NCBI RefSeq assembly: GCF_016765695.1
Contig: NZ_JAETGO010000023.1
Span: forward strand, 31,257 to 95,256
DNA: 64,000 nt
Source of the DNA: Sporosalibacterium faouarense
Lineage (GTDB): Bacteria; Bacillota; Clostridia; Tissierellales; VENL01
Direction of reading: 5' to 3'
Shown: positions 7,204-16,288 of the stretch, in pieces
Layout: each line of letters starts with the position of its first letter
How positions within the stretch are numbered: position 1 is the stretch's first letter
Position numbers and translations under genes: made by a program
Notes under the pieces: generated by a model
Told to the model about the DNA's origin: nothing
The model's database searches: none
What the model saw: only the letters and a program-made list of their open reading frames with translations

Positions 7204-7911
7204 ATGGAAGAAAAGAAGAATTGTCCAGTTTGTGAAAATAAATATTGTGCTAATAAGGTTTCCATTTTTTCCGTGCTAGAAGACAAAGAACTAAAGGAAG
7301 TTACTGATTTGATAATCCATAAAAAATATAAAAAGGGTCAGATTATATGCTTTGAAGGCGATGTATCAGATAGATTATATATAATTAGTAGAGGAAAAAT
7401 CAAGGTATTCAAGTATACTAAGGAAGGTAAAGAGCAAATTCTCTATATTTTATCTGAAGGAGATTTTATAGGAGATTTAAGTCTACTTAAAAGAAGTAGT
7501 TTCAAGTTTAATGCAGAAGCCCTAGAGGATGTTGCAGTATGTACATTGGGGAAAAATGATTTTGACAATGTATTGAAAGAGAATCCAGAAATAGCTTTAA
7601 AGATTTTGGAAGTAGTTCATGATAGGATTATGAGGCTGGAAGATTTGATTCAAAGTTTAAGTACCAATGATATTGAAGCCAGAATAGCAAGTTTATTGCT
7701 AAGCTTTATAAAGGATTTTGGCATTGTTGAAGAGGATAATATCGTATTAAATATTCCTTTAAGCAGAGAAGATATGGCCAATTATATAGGGGTGACTAGA
7801 GAAACTATTAGTAGAAAATTAAGCAGTATGCAAGATGAAGGGACTATAGAACTCTCTGGAAATAAGAAGATAATTATTAAAAATAAAGAAAATCTAAAAT
7901 TATTAGTTTGA
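7204..7911 (+). CDS. Crp/Fnr family regulator with N-terminal Cys cluster
   Basis: A 235-residue transcription factor: an N-terminal Cys-rich tip with C7, C10 and C15 (CPVCENKYC), a cyclic-nucleotide-binding-type beta roll (about 20-140), a dimer helix and a C-terminal Crp helix-turn-helix (LSREDMANYIGVTRETISRK). The Cys tip resembles Fnr-like Fe-S or redox-sensing ends. The recognition helix VTRETISRK fits TGTGA half sites, and three such palindromes occur nearby: before the DUF1858 gene, in its own leader, and between its stop codon and mrp. It may be the local form of HcpR, the Crp-family regulator of hybrid cluster protein genes; that is inference from the DUF1858 link. Confidence 0.88.
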   Translation: MEEKKNCPVCENKYCANKVSIFSVLEDKELKEVTDLIIHKKYKKGQIICFEGDVSDRLYIISRGKIKVFKYTKEGKEQILYILSEGDFIGDLSLLKRSSFKFNAEALEDVAVCTLGKNDFDNVLKENPEIALKILEVVHDRIMRLEDLIQSLSTNDIEARIASLLLSFIKDFGIVEEDNIVLNIPLSREDMANYIGVTRETISRKLSSMQDEGTIELSGNKKIIIKNKENLKLLV

Positions 7912-7922
7912 TTCAAGTCACA
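7907..7922 (+). promoter_or_regulatory. Crp/Fnr-type operator before mrp, class II position
   Basis: TTTGATTCAAGTCACA has one perfect TCACA half and an imperfect TTTGA half, overlapping the stop codon of the regulator gene. A TAAAAT box at 7943-7948 puts the centre close to -41 of the mrp transcript. Confidence 0.55.
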
Positions 7923-7998
7923 GAAAAAATATAGAAAAATTATAAAATAAAGCTAAAGAGGGTAATAATACAATGTGAGAAGCTTGAGGAGGTGTACT

Positions 7999-9060
7999 AT
8001 GGAATTGAAAAACAAGATTTATAAGGCCTTAGAAAATGTAAATGACCCTGAGCTACACAAGAATTTAATAGAGTTAGATATGATAGGAGATGTAATAGTA
8101 GAGGGAAATAAGGTAGCAGTAAATTTAACATTAACGACTATGGCCTGTCCATTAAAATCTACTATGTCCGATGACATAAAAAAGGAAGTTGGATCCATAG
8201 AAGGTATAAACGAAGTTGAGGTTATATTTGGAGAAATGAGTAAAGAGCAAAAAGAAAAGCTAGTAGAAAAACTCCACAGAAAGCAAGAAAAGAAAGAGCC
8301 TTTTAAAGACACTAAGGTAATAGCAATAGGAAGTGGAAAAGGTGGAGTTGGTAAGTCAACAGTATCAGCTAATTTGGCCGTTACACTTAGTAAAATGGGA
8401 TATAAAGTTGGTCTGATAGATGCTGATATATTAGGCTATAGCATTCCTCAAATAATGGGGATTAAAGGTATCAAACCAATGACAATAGATGAAGGAGTTA
8501 TCTTGCCAGTTGAGAAGAGTGGAGTAAAGATAATGTCTATGGGTAATCTAGTAGATAGTGAACAAGCTCTTATTTGGAGAGGTCCAATTCTTGGTAGAAT
8601 ATTAGAACAATTTTTTAATGATGTATATTGGGGAGAATTAGATTACATGTTAATTGATTTACCACCAGGAACAGGCGATGTCCCATTAAGTCTTATGCAG
8701 AAATTACCTGATGCAGAAATACTGATAGTTACTACTCCCCAGATTACTGCTGCTACAGTTGCAAAGCGACTAGGTCTAATGGCTGAAAAAACTAATAGTA
8801 AAATAATAGGGTTAATAGAGAATATGTCCTATTTTATTTGCAATAATTGTGAAGAAAAACACTATATCTTTGGAAAAGAAGAAGGAAAGCAATTGGCAGA
8901 TGAGCTCAATACTGATTTCTTAGGAGAAATTCCTCTAGTAACTGCTATTAGAGAAGACAGTGATAAAGGGGTACCTTCCGTTACTGATACTGAAGCTCAT
9001 ATAGAGGACAACTATAAAATTATTGCTAAAAATTTGATGAAAAAACTTGGAAATAATTAA
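7999..9060 (+). CDS. Mrp/ApbC-type Fe-S cluster carrier ATPase
   Basis: A 353-residue cytosolic P-loop protein that binds and delivers Fe-S clusters. An N-terminal MIP18/DUF59 domain (residues 1-90) precedes a ParA/MinD-like ATPase with the deviant Walker A GSGKGGVGKST, the LIDLPPGTGD switch, and a CNNC motif (YFICNNCEEKH) where dimers of this family hold the cluster. The ATG at 7999 follows GAGGAGG; an in-frame upstream GTG at 7975 has none. It lies after the Crp/Fnr gene with a matching operator, so Fe-S delivery may belong to that regulon. Confidence 0.93.
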   Translation: MELKNKIYKALENVNDPELHKNLIELDMIGDVIVEGNKVAVNLTLTTMACPLKSTMSDDIKKEVGSIEGINEVEVIFGEMSKEQKEKLVEKLHRKQEKKEPFKDTKVIAIGSGKGGVGKSTVSANLAVTLSKMGYKVGLIDADILGYSIPQIMGIKGIKPMTIDEGVILPVEKSGVKIMSMGNLVDSEQALIWRGPILGRILEQFFNDVYWGELDYMLIDLPPGTGDVPLSLMQKLPDAEILIVTTPQITAATVAKRLGLMAEKTNSKIIGLIENMSYFICNNCEEKHYIFGKEEGKQLADELNTDFLGEIPLVTAIREDSDKGVPSVTDTEAHIEDNYKIIAKNLMKKLGNN

Positions 9061-9099
9061 AAAGGTCAGATGTAGTATTAACTACATCTGGCTTTTTTA
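9061..9099 (+). terminator. Intrinsic terminator after mrp
   Basis: CAGATGTAGT pairs with ACTACATCTG around a 4-base loop and is followed by GGCTTTTTT. Confidence 0.9.
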
Positions 9100-9238
9100 A
9101 ATGGGAAAAAATAATTTTCTAAGTAAAATAATGTCAATGTAATTTTTCAAAATATATTTAAATTGTAAGCGGGAAATTTCTTTAAATCTTTTTATTAGCA
9201 CTTTACAGAAAGATAGATTCATGTTATCATGAAATCAC

Positions 9239-9257
9239 ACCCCTTAAAGGGAGGGGT
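9239..9257 (+). promoter_or_regulatory. Possible metalloregulator site upstream of copA
   Basis: ACCCC-TTAAAGGGA-GGGGT is a G/C-rich inverted repeat in an AT-rich leader, about 95 bases upstream of copA, followed at 9263-9268 by a TTGACA. The CsoR gene is in the same operon, but the 9-base gap is wider than in the sites before ccdA and the selenoprotein gene, so this is only a candidate. Confidence 0.4.
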
Positions 9258-9350
9258 TAAAGTTGACAGCATTTGTTTTTTCATTAGGTCTTTAGGGTAA
9301 ATTAATATAATAATGGCATACTTTTATTGTGGAATAAAGGAGATGAAATG

Positions 9351-11744
9351 ATGGCATTGAATAAAGTATCAATTAGAGTAACAGGAATGACATGTTCAGC
9401 TTGTGCAAATAGAGTGGAGAGTGCTCTATCAAAGCTAGAAGGAGTGGAGATGGCTACAGTAAATCAAGTTATTGAAAAAGCCACTGTAGAATATGATAAG
9501 ACTAAGATAACTTTTCAGGATATGGTTGAAGTTATTAAGAAAACAGGCTATAACGTTCCAACAGAAAAGGCTACATTAAATATCGAAGGCATGACCTGTG
9601 CAGCTTGTTCATCCAGGGTAGAAAAGGCTTTAAATAAAGCCGAAGGCATTATTGAGGCAAATGTAAATTTAGCTATGAATAGAGGAACCATAGAGTATAA
9701 TGAAGAAGCCATATCAGTTAAAGATATCATAGGTGTTGTGGAAAAGACAGGATATAAAGCCTACGAGGATAAGGAAGATGAAGAAGGTAGCAAAAAAAAT
9801 GATAGAGAAAAAGAAGCTAGACAAAAAGAAATAAAAACTTTAAAAACATTATTTGTTATTTCTGCTGTTTTAAGTATACCTTTACTTTCTGCGATGTTTT
9901 TCCATATGGCTAATGTACATACTATACTATCGAATGGTTATGTACAATTGGCTCTAGCCACGCCAGTTCAGTTTATTGTTGGTTATAGGTTCTATAAAGG
10001 TGCTTATCACTCTCTAAGAGGTGGAGGCGCTAATATGGATGTTCTAATTGCTATGGGAACATCAGCCGCTTATTTCTATAGCTTATACAATCTACTTGAA
10101 GGGATACAGCAGTATTATTTCGAATCATCAGCAATGATAATAACACTTATTCTTTTGGGTAAGATGTTCGAAGCTATTGCTAAAGGCAAGACGTCAGAGG
10201 CTATTAAGAAGCTTATGGGATTACAAGCTAAGACTGCTAGAGTAATTAGAGATGGAGAAGAAAAAGATATTGCTATAGATGAAGTCGTAGTAGGGGATAC
10301 TATAATAGTGAGACCAGGAGAAAAAATTCCTGTTGATGGAGAGATAACAGAGGGAAATTCCTCTATAGATGAATCCATGCTAACTGGGGAGAGTATCCCA
10401 GTAGATAAAAAGACCGGTGATGAAATAATAGGAGCTACTATTAATAAGCATGGTACATTTAAGTTTAAGGCTACTAAAGTAGGCAAAGAAACAGCTTTAT
10501 CACAGATAATTAAGTTGGTTGAAGATGCTCAAGGGTCAAAAGCCCCAGTACAAAGATTAGCTGATAAGATTTCAGGAATTTTCGTTCCTGTGGTTGTAGG
10601 CATAGCTATAGTAACTTTTATAGCTTGGTTCTTTATAGATGGAAATTTTACTAGAGCATTAATAAATGCAGTATCAGTACTAGTTATAGCTTGTCCTTGC
10701 GCATTAGGATTAGCAACACCTACTGCTATCATGGTTGGTACAGGTAAAGGAGCAGAAAATGGTATATTAATTAAAGGTGGGGAACATTTAGAAAGAACTC
10801 ATAATTTAAATACCATAGTTTTTGATAAAACCGGTACAATCACAAAAGGTGAGCCAGAAGTTACTGATATTATAGTTTTAGATAAAGATGAAGATACTAT
10901 TCTAAAATATGCAGCTACAGCAGAGAAAGGATCAGAACATCCTTTAGGAGAATCTATTGTAAATAAGGCGAAAGAACAAAAAGTAAAATTAATGGAGTTT
11001 GATGAATTTGAAGCAATACCTGGCCATGGTATATTTGCTAAGATAGAAGAAGATGAAGTTTATCTTGGTAATAGAAAGCTTATGGATGATAAGAACATTG
11101 AAATTCAACAGGCTGAAGATAAAATAGCAGACTTAGAAAATGAAGGTAAGACAGCAATGCTAATGTCTATAAACAATAAATTGAGTGGAATAATAGCTGT
11201 GGCAGATACTGTGAAAGAGAATTCTCTTCAAGCCATAAATGAACTTAAGGAACTAGGAATAGAGATATATATGATTACAGGTGATAACGAAAGAACTGCC
11301 AAGGCCATAGCAAAGCAAGTAGATATAGATAATGTTATAGCAGAAGTTTTACCTGAGCATAAAGCTGAAAAGGTTGAAAACATAAAAGGACAAGGTAAGA
11401 AGGTTGGTATGGTTGGTGATGGTATTAATGATGCTCCAGCTCTGGCAACTGCAGATATTGGTTTTGCCATAGGAACAGGAACTGATGTTGCCATAGAAGC
11501 AGCAGATATAACCTTAATGAAAGGTGATTTAAGAGATATTGTTATGGCAATAAAATTAAGCAAAAAAACAATGAAAACTATCAAGCAAAATCTATTTTGG
11601 GCATTTGGATATAATACAGCTGGTATACCATTAGCAGCTTTAGGATTTCTAAACCCAATGATTGCGGGAGCAGCAATGGCATTTAGCTCTGTATCAGTAG
11701 TAAGTAATTCTTTAAGATTAAAAAGATTTAAAGTAAAAAAATAA
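9351..11744 (+). CDS. copA: Copper-exporting P1B-type ATPase
   Basis: A 797-residue membrane ATPase that pumps Cu(I) out of the cell. In order: two N-terminal heavy-metal-associated domains (GMTCSAC and GMTCAAC), eight membrane segments with the CPC site in [13 protein letters not shown], an actuator domain (TGESIPV), the phosphorylation motif DKTGTITKG, the HP motif (SEHPLGES) and the hinge [27 protein letters not shown] follows the CPC helix as in CopA. ATGs at 9348 and 9351 are both possible; AGGAG spacing favours 9351. It heads copA-copZ-csoR, a complete copper module. Confidence 0.96.
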   Translation: MALNKVSIRVTGMTCSACANRVESALSKLEGVEMATVNQVIEKATVEYDKTKITFQDMVEVIKKTGYNVPTEKATLNIEGMTCAACSSRVEKALNKAEGIIEANVNLAMNRGTIEYNEEAISVKDIIGVVEKTGYKAYEDKEDEEGSKKNDREKEARQKEIKTLKTLFVISAVLSIPLLSAMFFHMANVHTILSNGYVQLALATPVQFIVGYRFYKGAYHSLRGGGANMDVLIAMGTSAAYFYSLYNLLEGIQQYYFESSAMIITLILLGKMFEAIAKGKTSEAIKKLMGLQAKTARVIRDGEEKDIAIDEVVVGDTIIVRPGEKIPVDGEITEGNSSIDESMLTGESIPVDKKTGDEIIGATINKHGTFKFKATKVGKETALSQIIKLVEDAQGSKAPVQRLADKISGIFVPVVVGIAIVTFIAWFFIDGNFTRALINAVSVLVIACPCALGLATPTAIMVGTGKGAENGILIKGGEHLERTHNLNTIVFDKTGTITKGEPEVTDIIVLDKDEDTILKYAATAEKGSEHPLGESIVNKAKEQKVKLMEFDEFEAIPGHGIFAKIEEDEVYLGNRKLMDDKNIEIQQAEDKIADLENEGKTAMLMSINNKLSGIIAVADTVKENSLQAINELKELGIEIYMITGDNERTAKAIAKQVDIDNVIAEVLPEHKAEKVENIKGQGKKVGMVGDGINDAPALATADIGFAIGTGTDVAIEAADITLMKGDLRDIVMAIKLSKKTMKTIKQNLFWAFGYNTAGIPLAALGFLNPMIAGAAMAFSSVSVVSNSLRLKRFKVKK

Positions 11745-11759
11745 AAGGAGAGATGATTA

Positions 11760-11966
11760 ATGAAAAAGTTAGTTTTTATTAAAGGGATGAGTTGTCAACA
11801 TTGTGTAATGGCAGTTAAAGGAGCTTTAGGAGAAGTTGATGGCATAAAATCAGTAGACGTTGATCTTGAAAGTGGATCAGCAACATTAAATGTTGATAAT
11901 GTTTCTGATGATACTATTAAGAATGCTATAGAAGAAGCTGGATATGAAGTAATAGAGGTTAAGTAG
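11760..11966 (+). CDS. copZ: Copper chaperone CopZ
   Basis: A 68-residue heavy-metal-associated domain protein with the Cu(I)-binding motif GMSCQHC in the first loop and the usual beta-alpha-beta-beta-alpha-beta length. It ferries Cu(I) in the cytosol to CopA, whose gene ends 15 bases upstream, and to the regulator CsoR. Confidence 0.93.
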   Translation: MKKLVFIKGMSCQHCVMAVKGALGEVDGIKSVDVDLESGSATLNVDNVSDDTIKNAIEEAGYEVIEVK

Positions 11967-12078
11967 TAAAGAGTAGATATAGAAATTAGGAAATTTAGTT
12001 AGTTAGGGTCCAAAGGAGATATTGGGCCCTAAGCTTTATTTAAACAATAATATAAAACAACGTAAAGTAGGTGATAAA

Positions 12079-12342
12079 ATGAATGATGCTAGGAAAAGAG
12101 CAGTTAATTTATTGAAAACCTCTAAAGGTCAAATAGATGGCATTATAAGAATGCTAGAAGAAGATAGGTATTGCGTAGATATATCTAAGCAAATCTTAGC
12201 CGTATTAGGCTTGTTGAAAAAAGCTAATTTGAATATTCTAGATCAACACATTAAGAGTTGCGTAAAGGATGCAATACTTGAAGGTAAAGGTGACGAAAAA
12301 ATCGAAGAGATAATAAACGTTTTAGACAAATATGTTAAATAA
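12079..12342 (+). CDS. csoR: Copper-sensing repressor CsoR
   Basis: An 87-residue all-helical repressor of the CsoR/RcnR family. The Cu(I) ligand set is complete: Cys in DRYCVDIS and the His-x3-Cys pair of DQHIKSC. The CstR persulfide sensors of the same family lack that His, so this one should sense copper. The longer frame from 12022 has no ribosome site, while AGGTG precedes the ATG at 12079. Operators of the CsoR type occur at 2175-2189 and 4274-4294 of this window, far from copA; either this protein or a paralogue elsewhere could bind them. Confidence 0.9.
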   Translation: MNDARKRAVNLLKTSKGQIDGIIRMLEEDRYCVDISKQILAVLGLLKKANLNILDQHIKSCVKDAILEGKGDEKIEEIINVLDKYVK

Positions 12343-12388
12343 TCAAACCAAAGATATTTATTAACATAAAAAGTATAAAAAATAAGAA

Positions 12389-12436
12389 AGCTGTGGATAA
12401 ATTCGGGGGAGAAAAGAATCTATCCACAGTTATTTT
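12389..12436 (+). terminator. Intrinsic terminator of the copper operon
   Basis: CTGTGGATA (12391-12399) pairs with TATCCACAG (12421-12429), followed by TTATTTTTGTTT. Confidence 0.8.
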
Positions 12437-12463
12437 TGTTTAATCTTATTTACAAAATTATAT

Positions 12464-12509
12464 TGAGGAAATTATTTATTTGTAAAAATTTCAATATGTA
12501 ATTTCCTCA
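12464..12509. repeat. Palindromic repeat, TGAGGAAATT family
   Basis: TGAGGAAATTA at the left and its exact inverse TAATTTCCTCA at the right, 24 bases apart. There is no T run, so it is not an ordinary terminator. The outer TGAGGAAATT matches the repeat at 43586-43628. Confidence 0.55.
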
Positions 12510-12542
12510 TATCTCATATTAAATATCTTAGATGAATTTTAG

Positions 12543-12830
12543 CTAATTAATTTTCGACATTAAGTTGTTCAAAGAGTCTTTTATGTCTTTGCCAAACTCA
12601 TCTAATTGTTCTTTTAAGGCTTCCCAATTTTCTTCCCCTGTATCTTTTAACTCATTCAATTTACCCTGTGCTTCGCTCCTTTTACCTTGAATGTCTTCTA
12701 TTGTGTTTATTAATTCTATCTCTTTATCAGCTTTGGTTTGTTGTACTTTAGCCTTTAGTTTATTAAGTTCCGCTTTCCATTCATCAAGTTGGGCTTCCAT
12801 TTTTTCTCGGTACTGTTTCTTAGTATCCAT
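12543..12830 (-). CDS. Coiled-coil protein, sll1863 stress-protein type
   Basis: A 95-residue, highly charged, cysteine-free protein that is helical throughout, with heptad-like Leu/Lys/Glu spacing from residue 8 to 90. Length and composition match the sll1863 family of small coiled-coil stress proteins, whose molecular role is unknown. A clear AGGAGG precedes the ATG. No membrane segment or signal is present. The assignment rests on coiled-coil character, so family membership is moderate. Confidence 0.6.
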   Translation of the reverse strand: MDTKKQYREKMEAQLDEWKAELNKLKAKVQQTKADKEIELINTIEDIQGKRSEAQGKLNELKDTGEENWEALKEQLDEFGKDIKDSLNNLMSKIN

Positions 12831-13020
12831 AAAATTCCTCCTTTTAAATTTTCTATTACGATGAATCGCTCTTATTATTCACTTACCCCCATTCACTATA
12901 AATATTCAAAATTACTTGTTTTGATTAATTGGATTCTAAAGGGTATATATTAAAATATAATAATAACATGGTTTAATATAAGCATAAGTGTTATAATTTG
13001 AATAGTGCTATTTTATTTGT

Positions 13021-13095
13021 GAAATTGCATACTACATTTTCACATAAAAAATATATAGAAAATGTAAATATATGCAAGAGAAGTTATGCAATTTC
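13021..13095. repeat. Palindromic repeat with GAAATTGCATA ends
   Basis: GAAATTGCATA (13021-13031) and its inverse TATGCAATTTC (13085-13095), with a nested ACATTTTC / GAAAATGT pair (13034-13041 / 13058-13065). The 11-base end is shared exactly with the repeat at 43586-43628. Confidence 0.5.
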
Positions 13096-13125
13096 TTAGA
13101 ATGTGAAATGGAAAGGGTGATGAAA

Positions 13126-13209
13126 ATGGATGAAGGTCCTGGGTTACTGAGAACTAATAGAATAATGAAACTTTCTCCTTTGGATATTCATCGATTTTAT
13201 CACGTATAA
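13126..13209 (+). CDS. Possible 27-residue leader peptide before corA
   Basis: A short frame with a good ribosome site (GGAAAGGG, 8 bases before the ATG) encodes a 27-residue peptide beginning MDEGPGLLRTN and ending DIHRFYHV, with stop TAA. It ends 43 bases before the CorA-type transporter gene. It contains Pro, Gly and Arg/His runs of the kind seen in regulatory leader peptides of other magnesium transporters, but I know no homologue and its translation is unproven. Confidence 0.35.
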   Translation: MDEGPGLLRTNRIMKLSPLDIHRFYHV

Positions 13210-13252
13210 TAGGAAATCCACTGGAGAAACATAAGATTGTGAGGTGGACGTT

Positions 13253-14185
13253 ATGCTTAATATTTACAAAACAGTTAATAATTCTTTAGAGGAATTAAAT
13301 GAGTTCCAAGATGGGGTGTGGATAAATTTAGTAAATCCAACGAAGGAAGAATTAGATATAGTAAATCAGGATTTAGAAATAGATATGGATTTTTTACTTG
13401 CTCCATTGGATGATGAAGAAAGTTCTAGAATTGAGAGAGAAAACAATCAAATTTTTATTTTAGTTGATATACCTATGGTGGAAGAAGAGGACGGGTCATA
13501 TGTCTATTACACATTTCCACTGGGTATTATATTATCAGATAAGACAATAATCACAGTATGCCTTAAGGAAAATTCAATAATAGATCAATTTAAGCAAAAT
13601 TTAGTGAAATCATTCTTTACTTATAAGAGGAATAGATTTGTACTTCAATTACTTTTTAGAATTGCAGCTAGATATCTCTTATATCTAAAGCAAATAGATA
13701 AGATGAGTAATGAAATAGAAAGAAGACTCCATAGGTCTACTAAGAATAAAGAACTTATACAATTATTAGACTTAGAAAAAAGTTTGGTTTATTTTTCAAC
13801 ATCATTAAAAGCTAATGAAATAGTAATGGAAAAACTATTAAAAACAGATGCACTTAAACTATATCCGGAAGATGAAGAGTTACTAGAGGATGTAATTATT
13901 GAGAATAAACAGGCTATTGAGATGGCCAATATATATAGCAATATATTAAGTGGCATGATGGATGCATTTGCATCAGTAATATCAAATAATTTAAACATAG
14001 TTATGAAGGTATTAACTTCTATAACAATAGTGATGGCTATACCAACGATGCTAGCTAGCTTCTATGGGATGAACATAGGACTTCCATTACAGGATTCTCC
14101 ATATGCTTTCTTATTGATCATAGGAACTTCTGTAGTACTATCTACTTTTGCTGTTTTAGTATTAACTAGAAAGAATATGTTTTGA
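13253..14185 (+). CDS. CorA-type magnesium/cobalt transporter
   Basis: A 310-residue CorA-family channel for Mg2+ or related ions. A long cytoplasmic funnel domain (residues 1-245) precedes two C-terminal membrane helices; the first ends in the signature YGMN (SFYGMNIGLPLQ). GAGGTGG fits the ATG at 13253, three codons inside a GTG. A small ORF and a palindromic repeat lie in the leader. I saw no M-box magnesium riboswitch. Confidence 0.92.
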   Translation: MLNIYKTVNNSLEELNEFQDGVWINLVNPTKEELDIVNQDLEIDMDFLLAPLDDEESSRIERENNQIFILVDIPMVEEEDGSYVYYTFPLGIILSDKTIITVCLKENSIIDQFKQNLVKSFFTYKRNRFVLQLLFRIAARYLLYLKQIDKMSNEIERRLHRSTKNKELIQLLDLEKSLVYFSTSLKANEIVMEKLLKTDALKLYPEDEELLEDVIIENKQAIEMANIYSNILSGMMDAFASVISNNLNIVMKVLTSITIVMAIPTMLASFYGMNIGLPLQDSPYAFLLIIGTSVVLSTFAVLVLTRKNMF

Positions 14186-14191
14186 AGTAAA

Positions 14192-14230
14192 AATAAAGTC
14201 AGGAGATTTAAATCTCCTGACTTTATTTTT
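14192..14230. terminator. Bidirectional intrinsic terminator
   Basis: Arms of 18 bases meet at 14209/14210 (core GTCAGGAGATTT), with T runs on both strands, between convergent corA and chemoreceptor genes. Confidence 0.9.
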
Positions 14231-14248
14231 CGAGTATTTATTTTAAAT

Positions 14249-16051
14249 CTATATTGAGTATTTCCCTAAATCCTCTTTAAAATCTGTGGATACTTTTTTA
14301 AATTCTCTAATGCTTTCCATCATTTTGTCGATTTCTTGAGTATATACAGTAACATTAGCGCTTACTTCCTCAGAAGAAGCTGAATTTTCTTCAGCAATAG
14401 CAGCTAGAGATTCTATATTTTGAGAAACGCTATTAATTGAACTGGTTTCGTCAGTTAATTTGTTAATCATTCTAATAAGAGAAGATGATACCTTTTCAAT
14501 AGAGTTTACAGTGCTATAATTGGATTCTGCAACACTTGAAAGCTTAGTATTTTCTTCTTCTAGAACTGTAAACTGTACTTCGATTTGTCCAACTAAGTCA
14601 TTAATTTCTTTAATAAATGAAATTAAATTATCATTTATATTCTTAACAGCATCCTTCGTATCCTCAGCTAGAGTTCTTATCTCATCTGCCACTACAGTAA
14701 ATCCTCTACCAGCTTCTCCAGCCCTAGATGCCTCAATTGCTGCATTCAATGCAAGTAAATTTGTTTGATCAGATATTGATTCTACAGTTTCTACTATTTT
14801 GGTAACATCCTCAGCTCTAGTCTGAATTGATAGACTACTTTCTTTAACCTGTGCAAATTCAGCTAAAATATTCTTTAAGCTTACAGAAGTGTCATTTAGC
14901 TCCTCATAACCATCACTAATTTTATTAACTGCCGTTTCTAAATCACTCTTACTTGTATTTTCCTCTTCCACAATCTTATTTAATGCCTCAATATTGTTGT
15001 TTAATAGGTATGCAGCAGATTCAGTTTCATTAGCTTGTCCCGTCGCACCTTGAGCAACCTGTTCAACTACACCAGAAATATCCTTAGATGTCTCACCCAT
15101 TTTTTTTGAAATTTCATTAAATTTATCTCCAAAAACGTTAAGCTCATCGGTCATGCCTTTAAAACCAACAAAATCACTTTTCAATATGTTTCTATAATCA
15201 GTTAATGAGATTATTATTTCTTCAAAGAAGTCATTAGTAGAAATATTTGTTTCTTCAGAATAATTTCTATTCTTTAAGTCATTTAAAACATTAAAAACAC
15301 TTTTCTTTGGCATCATAAGTAATTTAGAAAAAATATAAGGAACTAATAGAGTTAATCCCAAAGTAACTCCTGTAAGCATTGTTCCATCTATAAATCTTGA
15401 TAAGATGCCATAAGGGATTCCTATAAACAATAAGGAAGCTATTCCTATTTTTACTTCTATACTTTTTATAAATCCAAAAGATAATAGTTTGTTTATTTTA
15501 TAGGATTTATGATAATAAATCTGTTCCGAGAATCTCACATGAATTTTTGTATAACTATTTGTTTTTTCAATTTCTTTTACTTCTATAGTCTCTCCGTAGA
15601 ATTTTGCAGCTCCTTCAATCATACCGTGAAAATAACCAAACATTCCTCTAGATGAGTTATAAGTCATTTCAGCAGTGTAACCGTCTATGGCTTTCATCTT
15701 TAATATAGGCGGCTTAGCTCCAGGGATTTTTTGTGTAACTACGACATGAACATCATACATAGACTTTAAGAAAGAATATAGATTTTTATGCTTAAAGAAG
15801 GCTGGATAGTCCTCAGAAAATGTTAGTACATTATCATTTCCTATTGACTTCCATACATCATATGACTTTTTATCTATTTCTTTTGAAATAAAATCAACAA
15901 TACCCATTGCGTAGCTGTCTTCAATGTCTTCTGTTGGTTTGAAAAGTTTCTTGGGGTCCATATTATTAGCTGTCATTGCCTCATTTGTTAAATCATCGCC
16001 GTAAATTTTACGGCAAGTTTTTATCCAGGCTTGTACAATTGTACCTTTCAT
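14249..16051 (-). CDS. H-NOX (heme) chemoreceptor
   Basis: A 600-residue methyl-accepting chemotaxis protein with an N-terminal H-NOX heme domain (residues 1-185). The sequence starts [20 protein letters not shown]. It has the proximal heme ligand His102 (YDVHVVV), Pro115 and the heme-propionate motif Y131-x-S133-x-R135. Tyr140 (MFGYF) stands where the distal Tyr of the O2-binding Caldanaerobacter (Thermoanaerobacter) protein stands. Two membrane helices (about 200-245) and a long cytoplasmic signalling domain with the hairpin tip [19 protein letters not shown] follow. It should bind O2 or NO and steer CheA, probably to avoid oxygen. A GGGGATAACCCC hairpin lies just before the start. Confidence 0.92.
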   Translation of the reverse strand: MKGTIVQAWIKTCRKIYGDDLTNEAMTANNMDPKKLFKPTEDIEDSYAMGIVDFISKEIDKKSYDVWKSIGNDNVLTFSEDYPAFFKHKNLYSFLKSMYDVHVVVTQKIPGAKPPILKMKAIDGYTAEMTYNSSRGMFGYFHGMIEGAAKFYGETIEVKEIEKTNSYTKIHVRFSEQIYYHKSYKINKLLSFGFIKSIEVKIGIASLLFIGIPYGILSRFIDGTMLTGVTLGLTLLVPYIFSKLLMMPKKSVFNVLNDLKNRNYSEETNISTNDFFEEIIISLTDYRNILKSDFVGFKGMTDELNVFGDKFNEISKKMGETSKDISGVVEQVAQGATGQANETESAAYLLNNNIEALNKIVEEENTSKSDLETAVNKISDGYEELNDTSVSLKNILAEFAQVKESSLSIQTRAEDVTKIVETVESISDQTNLLALNAAIEASRAGEAGRGFTVVADEIRTLAEDTKDAVKNINDNLISFIKEINDLVGQIEVQFTVLEEENTKLSSVAESNYSTVNSIEKVSSSLIRMINKLTDETSSINSVSQNIESLAAIAEENSASSEEVSANVTVYTQEIDKMMESIREFKKVSTDFKEDLGKYSI

Positions 16052-16288
16052 AATTAAGGGGTTATCCCCGTCCCTCCCTTCGATAAATACATATAATATA
16101 TAAATTAGACATCAAATTACAAAATCCTTCATTAAGCATATAAATGCAAAAATATATTTATTATGGCTTCTCCTTACTCACGTGGTCAAAGTAATAAACA
16201 TACTATATAATATATCAATTTATATTAATATTAATAAAAAGAGGACTTATATAATATTTTATTGCATAAATGAAGGGGGTATATTTCC

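Noticed and set aside
10115..11584. Several long minus-strand ORFs inside copA
   Set aside because: Shadows of a well-conserved P-type ATPase; their composition is that of reversed codons.
13096..13252. M-box (magnesium) riboswitch before the CorA-type gene
   Set aside because: The region has no recognisable M-box core; a small reading frame explains the conserved-looking sequence as well.
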